A DNA stretch of 7,786 nucleotides from Chloroflexota bacterium (GTDB lineage: Bacteria > Chloroflexota > Anaerolineae > Promineifilales > Promineifilaceae): contig CAUJGI010000232.1 of the NCBI GenBank assembly GCA_963169155.1, forward strand, positions 1 through 7,786, in the 5' to 3' direction. The position numbers were made by a program, and so were the translations under genes. Positions 1-6,037 of this stretch are shown here, in pieces (position 1 is the first letter of the stretch; each line of letters starts with the position of its first letter). The notes under the pieces are model-generated. The model saw only the letters and a list, made by a program, of their open reading frames with translations. It had not been told where the DNA came from and did no database searches.

Positions 1-100
1 GCTTAATCGTTGACTCGGCAACGGTCAGACGCTCACGGAGTTCCTGATTTTCCTGTGTCAGCCGGTTGACCATTTCGCGCAGTTGTTGAACTTCATCCAT
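1..100 (-). CDS. Start of a coiled-coil protein, truncated by the window edge
   Basis: The reverse strand opens with ATG at 98-100 and stays open for 33 codons to the left edge. The visible N-terminus begins MDEVQQLREMVNRLTQENQE and continues as a highly charged, Leu/Gln/Glu-rich helix with heptad-like leucine/valine spacing, so a coiled coil is likely. Nothing seen identifies the function. Leucine-zipper starts of this kind occur in some transposases (for example IS66-type) and in many structural or regulatory proteins, but the fragment is too short to choose. There is no clear Shine-Dalgarno; a TATAAA lies 8 nt before the ATG without a good -35. The gene follows the antitoxin on the same strand after a 49-nt gap, so it may be co-transcribed with the toxin-antitoxin pair. 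Seen: open frame and heptads. Inferred: that it is a real gene. Confidence 0.5.
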   Translation of the reverse strand, partial: MDEVQQLREMVNRLTQENQELRERLTVAESTIK

Positions 101-149
101 GAGGGCTATTTATACCACAGGTTTTTGACCTGGATAGTTACTTACTCAA

Positions 150-551
150 TTACATTTCTTCATCCGGTGGAGGATTGTAGACCACATCGTCCAGGTCCAG
201 GTTCATGGCGCGGGCGAGGGCTTGGAGAACGGCCGTTTTCCCCTTGCGCTTCCCCGTTTCAATCTGAGAAAGATAGGCAGCACTAATGCCCGCCGCCTCA
301 GCCAACGCTTGCTGCGTCAGACCGCGATACTCCCGCCACACCTTTACCGGATTTTCCCCGTCGATGATGGCATACGGCACATGGGCCGGAATGAGTTCTT
401 CCTCACCCCGTTCAATGCGGGCTTTGATCTCGTCGATATCACGAATGTCTTGCAATGTTTCGGCATCTTCAACCAACTGCTCGTACAGTTCATAAGGAAT
501 TACCGCATATTCAGGCCGACCTTCTTTTAGAATTAGTTGTACTTTACTCAT
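150..551 (-). CDS. Type II antitoxin with C-terminal Xre-family helix-turn-helix
   Basis: This 133-aa protein probably neutralises the toxin encoded immediately upstream and represses their shared promoter. Residues 1-50 (starting MSKVQLILKEGRPEYAVIPY, then an acidic helix) resemble the short toxin-binding half of Phd/YefM- or RelB-like antitoxins. Residues 70-122 form a Xre/Cro-type helix-turn-helix, with TQQALAEAAG as the second helix and ISAAYLSQIETGKR as the recognition helix. The tail is acidic and proline-rich. The start codon overlaps the toxin's stop by ATGA (548-551), implying translational coupling; an AGAGGAAG Shine-Dalgarno lies inside the end of the toxin gene. Xre-type antitoxins encoded after the toxin are typical of HigBA-like modules. 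The family call is secure; the N-terminal assignment is by resemblance only. One ACGGCCGT palindrome (229-236) encodes Thr-Ala-Val. Confidence 0.85.
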   Translation of the reverse strand: MSKVQLILKEGRPEYAVIPYELYEQLVEDAETLQDIRDIDEIKARIERGEEELIPAHVPYAIIDGENPVKVWREYRGLTQQALAEAAGISAAYLSQIETGKRKGKTAVLQALARAMNLDLDDVVYNPPPDEEM

Positions 552-805
552 TCGTATGCACTTCCTCTAGGGGCAATTTTGATCACGAGAATAATCAATT
601 CACCATCATGAATTTCGTAAATGACGCGCCAATCGCCTACCCTTAAACGATACTCCTCTCGATCTTTCAACTTTGTCACGTTGTTGTGACGGCCGTATGG
701 CTCTTCGGCAATAATGGCCAATTTATCTTGAATTCGACTGATAGTATTTTTGGGTAATTTGCGCAAGCTGCGTTCAGCTTGTTTCACATAGGTGACGTGA
801 TACAT
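548..805 (-). CDS. RelE/ParE-superfamily toxin
   Basis: This 85-aa basic protein is the length usual for RelE/ParE-superfamily toxins. It begins MYHVTYVKQAERSLRKLPKN, giving the first beta strand and the Lys/Arg-rich helices. It then has the core EYRLRVGDWRVIYEI (residues 51-65) and the C-terminal strand ending IAPRGSAYE (residues 77-85). RelE toxins of this type cleave mRNA in the ribosomal A site. Arg60, Arg80 and Tyr84 lie roughly where RelE has catalytic residues, which favours an mRNA interferase over a gyrase poison, but this is inferred from sequence alone. The toxin precedes its antitoxin and overlaps it by 4 nt. No Shine-Dalgarno precedes the ATG; a -10-like element ends 6 nt before it, so the message is probably leaderless. 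One ACGGCCGT (689-696) encodes Gly-Arg at residues 38-39. Confidence 0.9.
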   Translation of the reverse strand: MYHVTYVKQAERSLRKLPKNTISRIQDKLAIIAEEPYGRHNNVTKLKDREEYRLRVGDWRVIYEIHDGELIILVIKIAPRGSAYE

Positions 806-811
806 CGCAAA

Positions 812-840
812 ACAATAGCATAATGCAAACTATAAATCAA
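812..840 (-). promoter_or_regulatory. Putative promoter of the toxin-antitoxin operon
   Basis: On the minus strand, TTGATT (835-840) and TATTGT (812-817) are separated by 17 nt. Each matches the sigma-70-type consensus at 4 of 6 positions. The -10 ends 6 nt before the toxin ATG (803-805), so transcription would begin at or next to the start codon. The -35 lies in the centre of the inverted repeat and the -10 in its toxin-proximal arm. Confidence 0.5.
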
Positions 841-863
841 GCTTTAGTTTGCATTGTGCTATT
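814..863. promoter_or_regulatory. 19-bp inverted repeat, likely toxin-antitoxin operator
   Basis: AATAGCATAATGCAAACTA (814-832) faces TAGTTTGCATTGTGCTATT (845-863). The arms match at 18 of 19 positions around a 12-nt centre. The repeat fills the space between the dnaE stop codon (864-866) and the toxin start, and it covers the putative toxin promoter. Antitoxins with a Xre helix-turn-helix usually bind palindromes at their own promoter, so autorepression is the simplest reading. It could also act as a weak transcript-end hairpin for dnaE, but the stem is AT-rich and no T-run follows. Confidence 0.7.
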
Positions 864-3800
864 TTACTGGCTGTAGACTTTGGCGATGCCGGGGATGGTG
901 CGCAGGGTTTCCAGGAGGTCGGGGCAGCTGCGGGTACGGCCGTTCGGGAATTCCATCTTCAAGTTTTGCCCACTGATCAAGATCGTCAGCCCGTCTTCAC
1001 CCTCGTACTCGTTGACCTTTTTCAGGGTGCGGCGGCATGCTTCTTGCCAGTTGCCCACCGGACGTATCTCAACCACCACCGTTTTATGAATCCCGTTGGT
1101 CTGGCGCGTGGGCGCGGGGCTGACCAGCGGCTGGCGCGCTGCGGCGGGTGGTGCAGGATGGTGCCCGTTGTTGTTGGCTGGGGCTGTGGGTGATGGAACG
1201 GCCGCTTCCCCACGTGCTGGTTGAACAATCGGCTGCGCTTCGGAATCGTCGTCGAAGTTGGGCGGTGGGGGCGGTTGGTAGCTGATCGGCGCGGCTGTAG
1301 TTGGAACGGCCGTGGCCCGTTTTGCCACAGCCGCAGGAACCGCCGCCGTTGCGGCCGGTTCACTTTCGTCGAAGGGTGGCGGTGGCGGCGGCATGTGCTG
1401 GTGGCCATTGCCATTCCCGCTGCCGTTTTTGTGGCCACTGTTGTGGTCACTGCTGTGGCCATTTCCGTTGCCGTTGCCAGCTGGTTTGGCCGCGACAGGT
1501 GGGGTGGGAACGGCCGTACGCGCCGGCTGGCGTGGCGCGTCGGCGTCTTGGGCAATTTGTACGTTGGTATCCACCCGGTCTACGATCAAGTTTAAATCCT
1601 CGCCCTTGAGCTGCACCTTGCCCGTGACCAGCATTACCTGGTCGACGGCCACGCTGCCCCGGCACTCCTGCCAGGTGCGCGGGAAAAAGACCAGGTCGAT
1701 CTTACCGTCCAGATCTTCCAGCGTGGCAAAGGCCATCGGATCGCCTTTTTTGGTGGTAAGGGTGCGCAGCGTGCTGATCATGCCGGCCAGACGGACCTGA
1801 CGGCCGTTCCAGTTGCTGTCTAAATCGGTGATGCTGGTGTTGGTGTGTGGTTGGAGCATTTTTAACGGCCGTTCCAATGGATGTTCGGACACATGGACTC
1901 CCAGGGCTTCTTTTTCCCACTCCAGCAGCTCTTTGTGCTTGATGGGTGTAATGGGTTTCGGATCGTGCAGCAGATCAACGGCGACCTTGACGGCCGGGGT
2001 GCTGCCACCGCCAAAGAGGCTCATCTGCCCGGTGGCGGCGGCGGCCTGTTCGCTGCTGCTAAAGTTGACAATGCGGTCGAGGGCGTCCATGAACTGTACC
2101 GGGTTGCCCCAGGCGTCAAACACGCGCCCTTTGGTCATGTATTCCAACGGCCGTTTGCCCACCCGCTTCAAATCGACCCGCTCGCATAAATCTTGCAGGC
2201 TCTTAAACGGGCCGTGAGCCTCGCGCTCCTCGATGATGGTCATGAGGGCGGCGGCTCCGGCATTTTTGATGGCACCCAGACCGAAGCGGATCAACGGCCG
2301 TTCCCCGCCATCTTCAATCGTAAAGTCCAGGCCGGAGGTGTTGATGTCCGGCGGACCCACGTCGATGCCCAGGTTTTTGGCCTCGGCAAAGTAGCGGCGC
2401 ACTTTGTCCGTGTTGTCCCGCTCCACCGAAAGCATGGCGGTGAGGTATTCCACCGGGTAATGGGCTTTCAAAAACGCCGTCTGGCAGGTCACCTTGGCGT
2501 AGTCGGCGGCGTGGGCTTTGTTGAAACCGTATCGAGCAAAAAACTCGATGTCGCCCCAGATCGCTTCGCACACTTCCCGGCTCAGGCCGCGGGCCATTGC
2601 GCCCTCGGTGAATTGGGAGCGATGTTTGTCCATCAGGTCGCGTTTCTTTTTGGAGACGGCCTTGCGGATCATATCCGCCTCGCCCGGCTCGTACCCGGCC
2701 AGGTCAGAGGCGATGCGGATGATTTGCTCCTGGTAGACCAAAATGCCGTAGGTGTCTTTCAGGATGGGTTCCAGGGCGGGGGAGTGGTATTCCACCACGT
2801 CCTTGTTGTCGTAGATGGCCGAGTGCATGCGGCGGATGTACTCGGGAATGTTTTCCATCGGGCCAGGGCGGTACAGCGAAATGGCGGCGATGATGTGGTC
2901 GAAGCGGCGCGGCTTCATTTCCATCATCAGGCGGCGCATGCCCGCGCCTTCCACCTGGAACACCCCGGCGACGTCGCCGCGCCCCAGCATGTCGAACAAA
3001 ATTTCCGGCTTTTTGGTGGGGTCTGGCCCAATGTGCCCTTCGTCGTAGGGGATGTTGTCCATGGTGTAGACGGTGCCGTAGCGATCTTCGATCAGACGGG
3101 CGGCCCGGCGCATGACGGTGAGGGTGCTCAGCCCCAAAAAGTCCACCTTCAGCAGGCCAATCGACTCCACAACTTCCATTGGCCACTGGGTGACGCGGTC
3201 GACGCCGCCTAACCCTTCGTCGCCGCTGGTGGGCTTGTTGAGCGGTACGTACTCCTGCAGCGGCCGGTCGGAGATGATGACCCCGGCGGCGTGGCTGGAG
3301 GCGTGGCGGGCCACCCCTTCCAGGTTGCGCGCGGTGTCGAGGAGTTGGCGTACGGCCGTTTCCGCTTTGTACTTCTGCTCCAGCTCCGACGAATAAAACT
3401 CGTGGTCCTTGTCCAGCACGTTTTCGATCTTGACCGGCTTGCCAGGGATGGCGGGCACCATGCGCGCCAGCACGTCTACTTCCTCCAGCGGCATATCCAT
3501 CGCCCGGCCCACGTCGCGAATAGCCGCACGTGCGCCCAGCGTGCCAAAGGTAATGATTTGGGCTACTTTTTCCGAGCCGTAACGCCGCTTGGAGTAGGCC
3601 ACCATCCAGTGCCGCACGTCGTCGGGGTAATCCAGATCGATGTCGGGCATGGAAACGCGCCCCGGATTGAGGAAGCGCTCAAAGATGAGACCATTGATGA
3701 TTGGTTCGATGCTGGTGATGCCCAGGGTGTAAGCCACCACCGAACCTGCGCCGGAACCACGCACGTTCCACCAGATGTCGTTTTCTTTCCACTCGCTGTA

Positions 3801-4943
3801 GCTGTCGTAGGGGAACGGGTCCTGGTGCTGCTGCCACCATTCGTCGCTGCGGGCGGCCCATTCGCACAAGTCCCACACGATCAAAAAGTAAGTTTCAAAC
3901 CCCATTCGGTTAATAATGTTCAGCTCATGATCCAGCCTGGCCCGCAGCTCCTCATCATTCGCGGCGCGATCGGCCCCATACCGCCAGATCAGCCCTTTTT
4001 CGCACAGCTGCCGCAGGTAGGATTGATGGTCATGGCCCGCCGGGACGTCAAATTCGGGCAGATGGTACCCTTTATGATCCAGGCTCACCTCGCACATTTC
4101 TACAATGCGCAGGCTGTTGCTCAGCGCGTTGCGGATGAGTTCTTCCTGGTAGCCGTTGCGCTGGAAGAGGTGGAACATCTCATCGCGAGACTTGACATAA
4201 TACTCTTTGTCGGAGAAAGTCAGCTTGGGATCTTTCACCGTGGAGCCAGTCTGGATGCAGAGCAGCACCTCGTGTGGGTCGGCGTCGCTGGCCAGGGTGT
4301 AATGCACGTCGTTGGTGGCCAGGAAGTTGTTCTCCAGGCCAAAGTGGGCGGCCATCTCGATGAGCTGCTGGTTGATTGTGGTGAGTTCGGGGATGGAATG
4401 TTCTTGCAGCTCGATGAACAGCCGTTCTTTGCCGAAAATGTCCAGGTATTCACCCATGAGCTGTTTGGCCAGCTTGGGGTTACGGTCGCCCAGGGCCCGC
4501 GGAATTTCGGCGGCCATGCAGCCGGTGGTGGCGATGAGGCCCTCTTTGTGCCGGGCCATGAAGGCGCGGTCGATGCGCGGTTTGTAGTAGTAGCCGTCCA
4601 GCTGGGAAGCGGTGGCGATTTGCAGCAGGTTCAGGTAGCCGGTCTGGTTTTCGGCCAGCAGCAGCATGTGGAAGCGGTTTTTGTCCAGCTGCGGATCTTT
4701 GTCCTGCATGGTGCGCTGGGAGAGGTAGGTTTCGATGCCGATAATGGGTTTTACACCCGCGGCTTTGGCGGCGCGGTAAAAGGGCATGGTGCCATACATC
4801 GCGCCGTGGTCGGTGAGGGCGATGGCGGGTTGGTCCAGTTCGGCGGCGCGGGCGACCAGGTCGTTGACCCGGCTGAGGCCATCGAGCAAGGAAAATTCGC
4901 TGTGGCAGTGGAGGTGAACAAACTGGTTGTGGTTTTCACACAT
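864..4943 (-). CDS. dnaE: DNA polymerase III alpha subunit, DnaE type
   Basis: This is the replicative DNA polymerase catalytic subunit. Residues are numbered from an upstream TTG at 4952; the ATG at 4943 (residue 4) is preferred because AGGG lies 13 nt before it but only about 4 nt before the TTG. Domains: PHP (about 11-290) keeping HLH at 13-15, D24, D48-H49, E74, H95 and D215/H217, so a metal site may be intact; palm with GAGSVVAY (401-408), MPDIDLD (435-441; catalytic D437 and D439) and VDFLGL (603-608; D604); fingers with VFQVEGAGM (664-672) and YRPGPM (694-699); helix-hairpin-helix region about 890-960; clamp-binding QMSLF (976-980); OB fold about 1050-1130. A low-complexity linker (about 1136-1288) leads to an alpha/beta C-terminal domain (1289-1362). 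At about 1,360 aa it is longer than E. coli DnaE (1,160), mostly because of the linker and extra domain. No separate exonuclease (dnaQ) is visible nearby. Confidence 0.97.
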   Translation of the reverse strand: MCENHNQFVHLHCHSEFSLLDGLSRVNDLVARAAELDQPAIALTDHGAMYGTMPFYRAAKAAGVKPIIGIETYLSQRTMQDKDPQLDKNRFHMLLLAENQTGYLNLLQIATASQLDGYYYKPRIDRAFMARHKEGLIATTGCMAAEIPRALGDRNPKLAKQLMGEYLDIFGKERLFIELQEHSIPELTTINQQLIEMAAHFGLENNFLATNDVHYTLASDADPHEVLLCIQTGSTVKDPKLTFSDKEYYVKSRDEMFHLFQRNGYQEELIRNALSNSLRIVEMCEVSLDHKGYHLPEFDVPAGHDHQSYLRQLCEKGLIWRYGADRAANDEELRARLDHELNIINRMGFETYFLIVWDLCEWAARSDEWWQQHQDPFPYDSYSEWKENDIWWNVRGSGAGSVVAYTLGITSIEPIINGLIFERFLNPGRVSMPDIDLDYPDDVRHWMVAYSKRRYGSEKVAQIITFGTLGARAAIRDVGRAMDMPLEEVDVLARMVPAIPGKPVKIENVLDKDHEFYSSELEQKYKAETAVRQLLDTARNLEGVARHASSHAAGVIISDRPLQEYVPLNKPTSGDEGLGGVDRVTQWPMEVVESIGLLKVDFLGLSTLTVMRRAARLIEDRYGTVYTMDNIPYDEGHIGPDPTKKPEILFDMLGRGDVAGVFQVEGAGMRRLMMEMKPRRFDHIIAAISLYRPGPMENIPEYIRRMHSAIYDNKDVVEYHSPALEPILKDTYGILVYQEQIIRIASDLAGYEPGEADMIRKAVSKKKRDLMDKHRSQFTEGAMARGLSREVCEAIWGDIEFFARYGFNKAHAADYAKVTCQTAFLKAHYPVEYLTAMLSVERDNTDKVRRYFAEAKNLGIDVGPPDINTSGLDFTIEDGGERPLIRFGLGAIKNAGAAALMTIIEEREAHGPFKSLQDLCERVDLKRVGKRPLEYMTKGRVFDAWGNPVQFMDALDRIVNFSSSEQAAAATGQMSLFGGGSTPAVKVAVDLLHDPKPITPIKHKELLEWEKEALGVHVSEHPLERPLKMLQPHTNTSITDLDSNWNGRQVRLAGMISTLRTLTTKKGDPMAFATLEDLDGKIDLVFFPRTWQECRGSVAVDQVMLVTGKVQLKGEDLNLIVDRVDTNVQIAQDADAPRQPARTAVPTPPVAAKPAGNGNGNGHSSDHNSGHKNGSGNGNGHQHMPPPPPPFDESEPAATAAVPAAVAKRATAVPTTAAPISYQPPPPPNFDDDSEAQPIVQPARGEAAVPSPTAPANNNGHHPAPPAAARQPLVSPAPTRQTNGIHKTVVVEIRPVGNWQEACRRTLKKVNEYEGEDGLTILISGQNLKMEFPNGRTRSCPDLLETLRTIPGIAKVYSQ
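1091..1547 (-). other. Low-complexity linker segment of DnaE
   Basis: This part of dnaE encodes about 152 residues of low complexity between the OB fold and the extra C-terminal domain. It contains a Gly-Asn-Gly-His run (1159-1186, with His at 1166, 1170, 1174, 1184 and 1186). Two similar motifs follow, PPPPPPFDESE (1188-1198) and PPPPPNFDDDSE (1227-1238), set in Ala/Pro/Thr-rich sequence. The frame stays open with no sign of a frameshift. It is probably a disordered tether. Two of the perfect ACGGCCGT copies fall here. Confidence 0.8.
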
Positions 4944-4971
4944 GATGCACAATTTTCCCTAGAAATTACTA

Positions 4972-4998
4972 TCCACAGATTTCGCAGATTACACAGAT
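4972..4998. repeat. Three tandem 9-bp units ending CAGAT
   Basis: TCCACAGAT, TTCGCAGAT and TACACAGAT follow one another without gaps, sharing T at position 1 and CAGAT at positions 5-9. They lie about 30 bp upstream of the dnaE start, inside its probable 5' untranslated region. On the dnaE strand this reads as repeated ATCTG units. It may be a dispersed repeat or a binding site; no function can be assigned. Confidence 0.6.
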
Positions 4999-5055
4999 GG
5001 AAGGTTACGTTTTTTGCCAGCGTGCAGTATTGTTGTAATGCCCCACATAGAAACA

Positions 5056-5061
5056 AGTATA
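5056..5061 (-). promoter_or_regulatory. Candidate -10 element for dnaE
   Basis: On the minus strand, TATACT (5 of 6 matches to TATAAT) lies about 110 nt upstream of the dnaE ATG. No good -35 is found at 17 nt; TTTACA occurs at a 20-nt spacing. The ACGGCCGT palindrome at 5068-5075 lies just upstream, between these elements. The remaining dnaE-VTC intergenic DNA (4944-5233) holds only the 9-bp repeats and a weak promoter candidate for the VTC gene. Confidence 0.35.
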
Positions 5062-5135
5062 ACACAAACGGCCGTTCCCAATGTAAAAAGTTCCAAAATT
5101 TTAAGGGCTGATTTTCCCTGCCTGAGACGCCCGTC

Positions 5136-5163
5136 TTTACACTATCTTAATAACTTCTATATC
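5136..5163 (+). promoter_or_regulatory. Weak candidate promoter for the VTC operon
   Basis: TTTACA (5136-5141) and TATATC (5158-5163) are 16 nt apart and would give a leader of roughly 60 nt before the ATG at 5234. AGAGGA at 5201-5206 is too far from the start (27 nt) to be its ribosome binding site, and the in-frame TAG at 5216-5218 excludes an earlier start. This is a match to a loose consensus only. Confidence 0.2.
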
Positions 5164-5233
5164 CAGGCTAAACAGTGCTTTGTTATGCTACGCCAACCAT
5201 AGAGGAAAACAGAACTAGACTGGATATGCACAC

Positions 5234-6037
5234 ATGTTGCCAAAACTAAGTACGCCGCAGCAAGATATTACTGCCACCCTGGCGTTAAATCATTATGCCC
5301 CTATTTCGCTGTCCAAAATGGGCCGGGTGGCTTTGCTGAACCGCACCGATACCAAATATGTGCTGTCGCTGGCCACCTTGCAGCGCATCATGCCGCAGCT
5401 CACCGAGGTGTACGCGGCCCTGGTGGTGCAGGGCAAACGCGCCAGCCACTACCGCACGCTCTACTTCGATTCGGCCGATTTTGCGCTGTATTACCGGCAC
5501 CATTCCGGCATGTTGAACCGGTACAAAGTGCGCGCCCGCGAGTACGTGGATTCGCACCTGGCGTTCCTGGAAGTGAAGCACAAGACCAACAAAGGGCGCA
5601 CCATCAAAAGCCGGATGCAAACGCCAGAGTTGACCGATGAGATTGGGGCGGAAACGGCCGCTTTCCTGCACAACACCTTGCCCTTTGATCCGGCCGAACT
5701 GGCACCCAAGCTGTGGGTGGAATATGACCGCATCACCCTGGTTAGCGAGCTGCGCCAGGAGCGGGTGACGATTGACCTCAACCTGACCTTTAGCTGGGCA
5801 GATGAAACCATCAGCCTGCCGCAGCTGGTGATTGTGGAAGTGAAGCAAGACGGTTTTTCGGCTCAGTCGGAGATGATCCGGCTGCTGCGCCAGAACCAGG
5901 TACGGCCGTTGGGCTTTAGCAAATATTGCCTGGGCGTCAGCCTGCTTTATCCAGCAATCAAACACAACAACTTCAAATCCAAACTACGGCTGGTGCAGAA
6001 ACTGGCTCAAGGACAACCCCATGCTTACTGCCATTAA
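5234..6037 (+). CDS. VTC-domain protein, polyphosphate-polymerase-like
   Basis: This 267-aa soluble protein has the VTC tunnel-fold signatures throughout: NRTDTKYVL (36-44), YRTLYFDS (73-80), YKVRAREY (97-104), FLEVKHKTNKGRTIKSR (111-127), WVEYDRITL (161-169), VTIDLNLTF (178-186), VIVEVKQ (199-205) and SKYCLGVSLL (229-238). In yeast Vtc4 this domain makes polyphosphate from ATP in a basic tunnel. K41, R100/R102, K115, R166, E202 and K230 lie where its phosphate- and metal-binding residues are expected. No signal peptide or membrane segment is seen, so it should act in the cytoplasm, docked on the DUF4956 protein whose gene overlaps its last 17 nt. Bacterial members are mostly uncharacterised, so activity on ATP is an inference; another triphosphate or polyanion is possible. 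The ATG at 5234 is the only plausible start after the in-frame stop at 5216, and its Shine-Dalgarno is weak. Confidence 0.88.
   Translation: MLPKLSTPQQDITATLALNHYAPISLSKMGRVALLNRTDTKYVLSLATLQRIMPQLTEVYAALVVQGKRASHYRTLYFDSADFALYYRHHSGMLNRYKVRAREYVDSHLAFLEVKHKTNKGRTIKSRMQTPELTDEIGAETAAFLHNTLPFDPAELAPKLWVEYDRITLVSELRQERVTIDLNLTFSWADETISLPQLVIVEVKQDGFSAQSEMIRLLRQNQVRPLGFSKYCLGVSLLYPAIKHNNFKSKLRLVQKLAQGQPHAYCH

Noticed and set aside
118..132. CAGGT-TTTTG-ACCTG hairpin as terminator of the toxin-antitoxin operon
   Set aside because: The stem is only 5 bp and no T-run follows on the minus strand.
1385..1480. Frameshift or assembly error in the repetitive part of dnaE
   Set aside because: The frame stays open through the whole linker and the following domain is well formed, so the low complexity appears genuine.
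4944..4952. TTG at 4952 as the dnaE start
   Set aside because: It would give a 1362-aa protein, but AGGG is too close to it. The ATG three codons later has better spacing and leaves every PHP motif intact.
4969..4977. DnaA box (CTATCCACA)
   Set aside because: A single 8-of-9 match inside a tandem repeat, with no cluster of boxes and no AT-rich unwinding element, is not evidence of an origin.
4972..4998. CRISPR array
   Set aside because: The units are 9 bp and contiguous, with no spacers, and no cas gene is present.
3291..5111. 606-codon open frame on the plus strand opposite dnaE
   Set aside because: It is antisense to conserved DnaE motifs, and its His/Val/Gln-rich translation is typical of the mirror frame of a GC-rich gene. 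The 339-codon frame at 2193-3212 is rejected for the same reason.
5285..5965. 226-codon minus-strand frame opposite the VTC gene
   Set aside because: All VTC signatures lie on the plus strand; the reverse frame has no recognisable domain or ribosome binding site.
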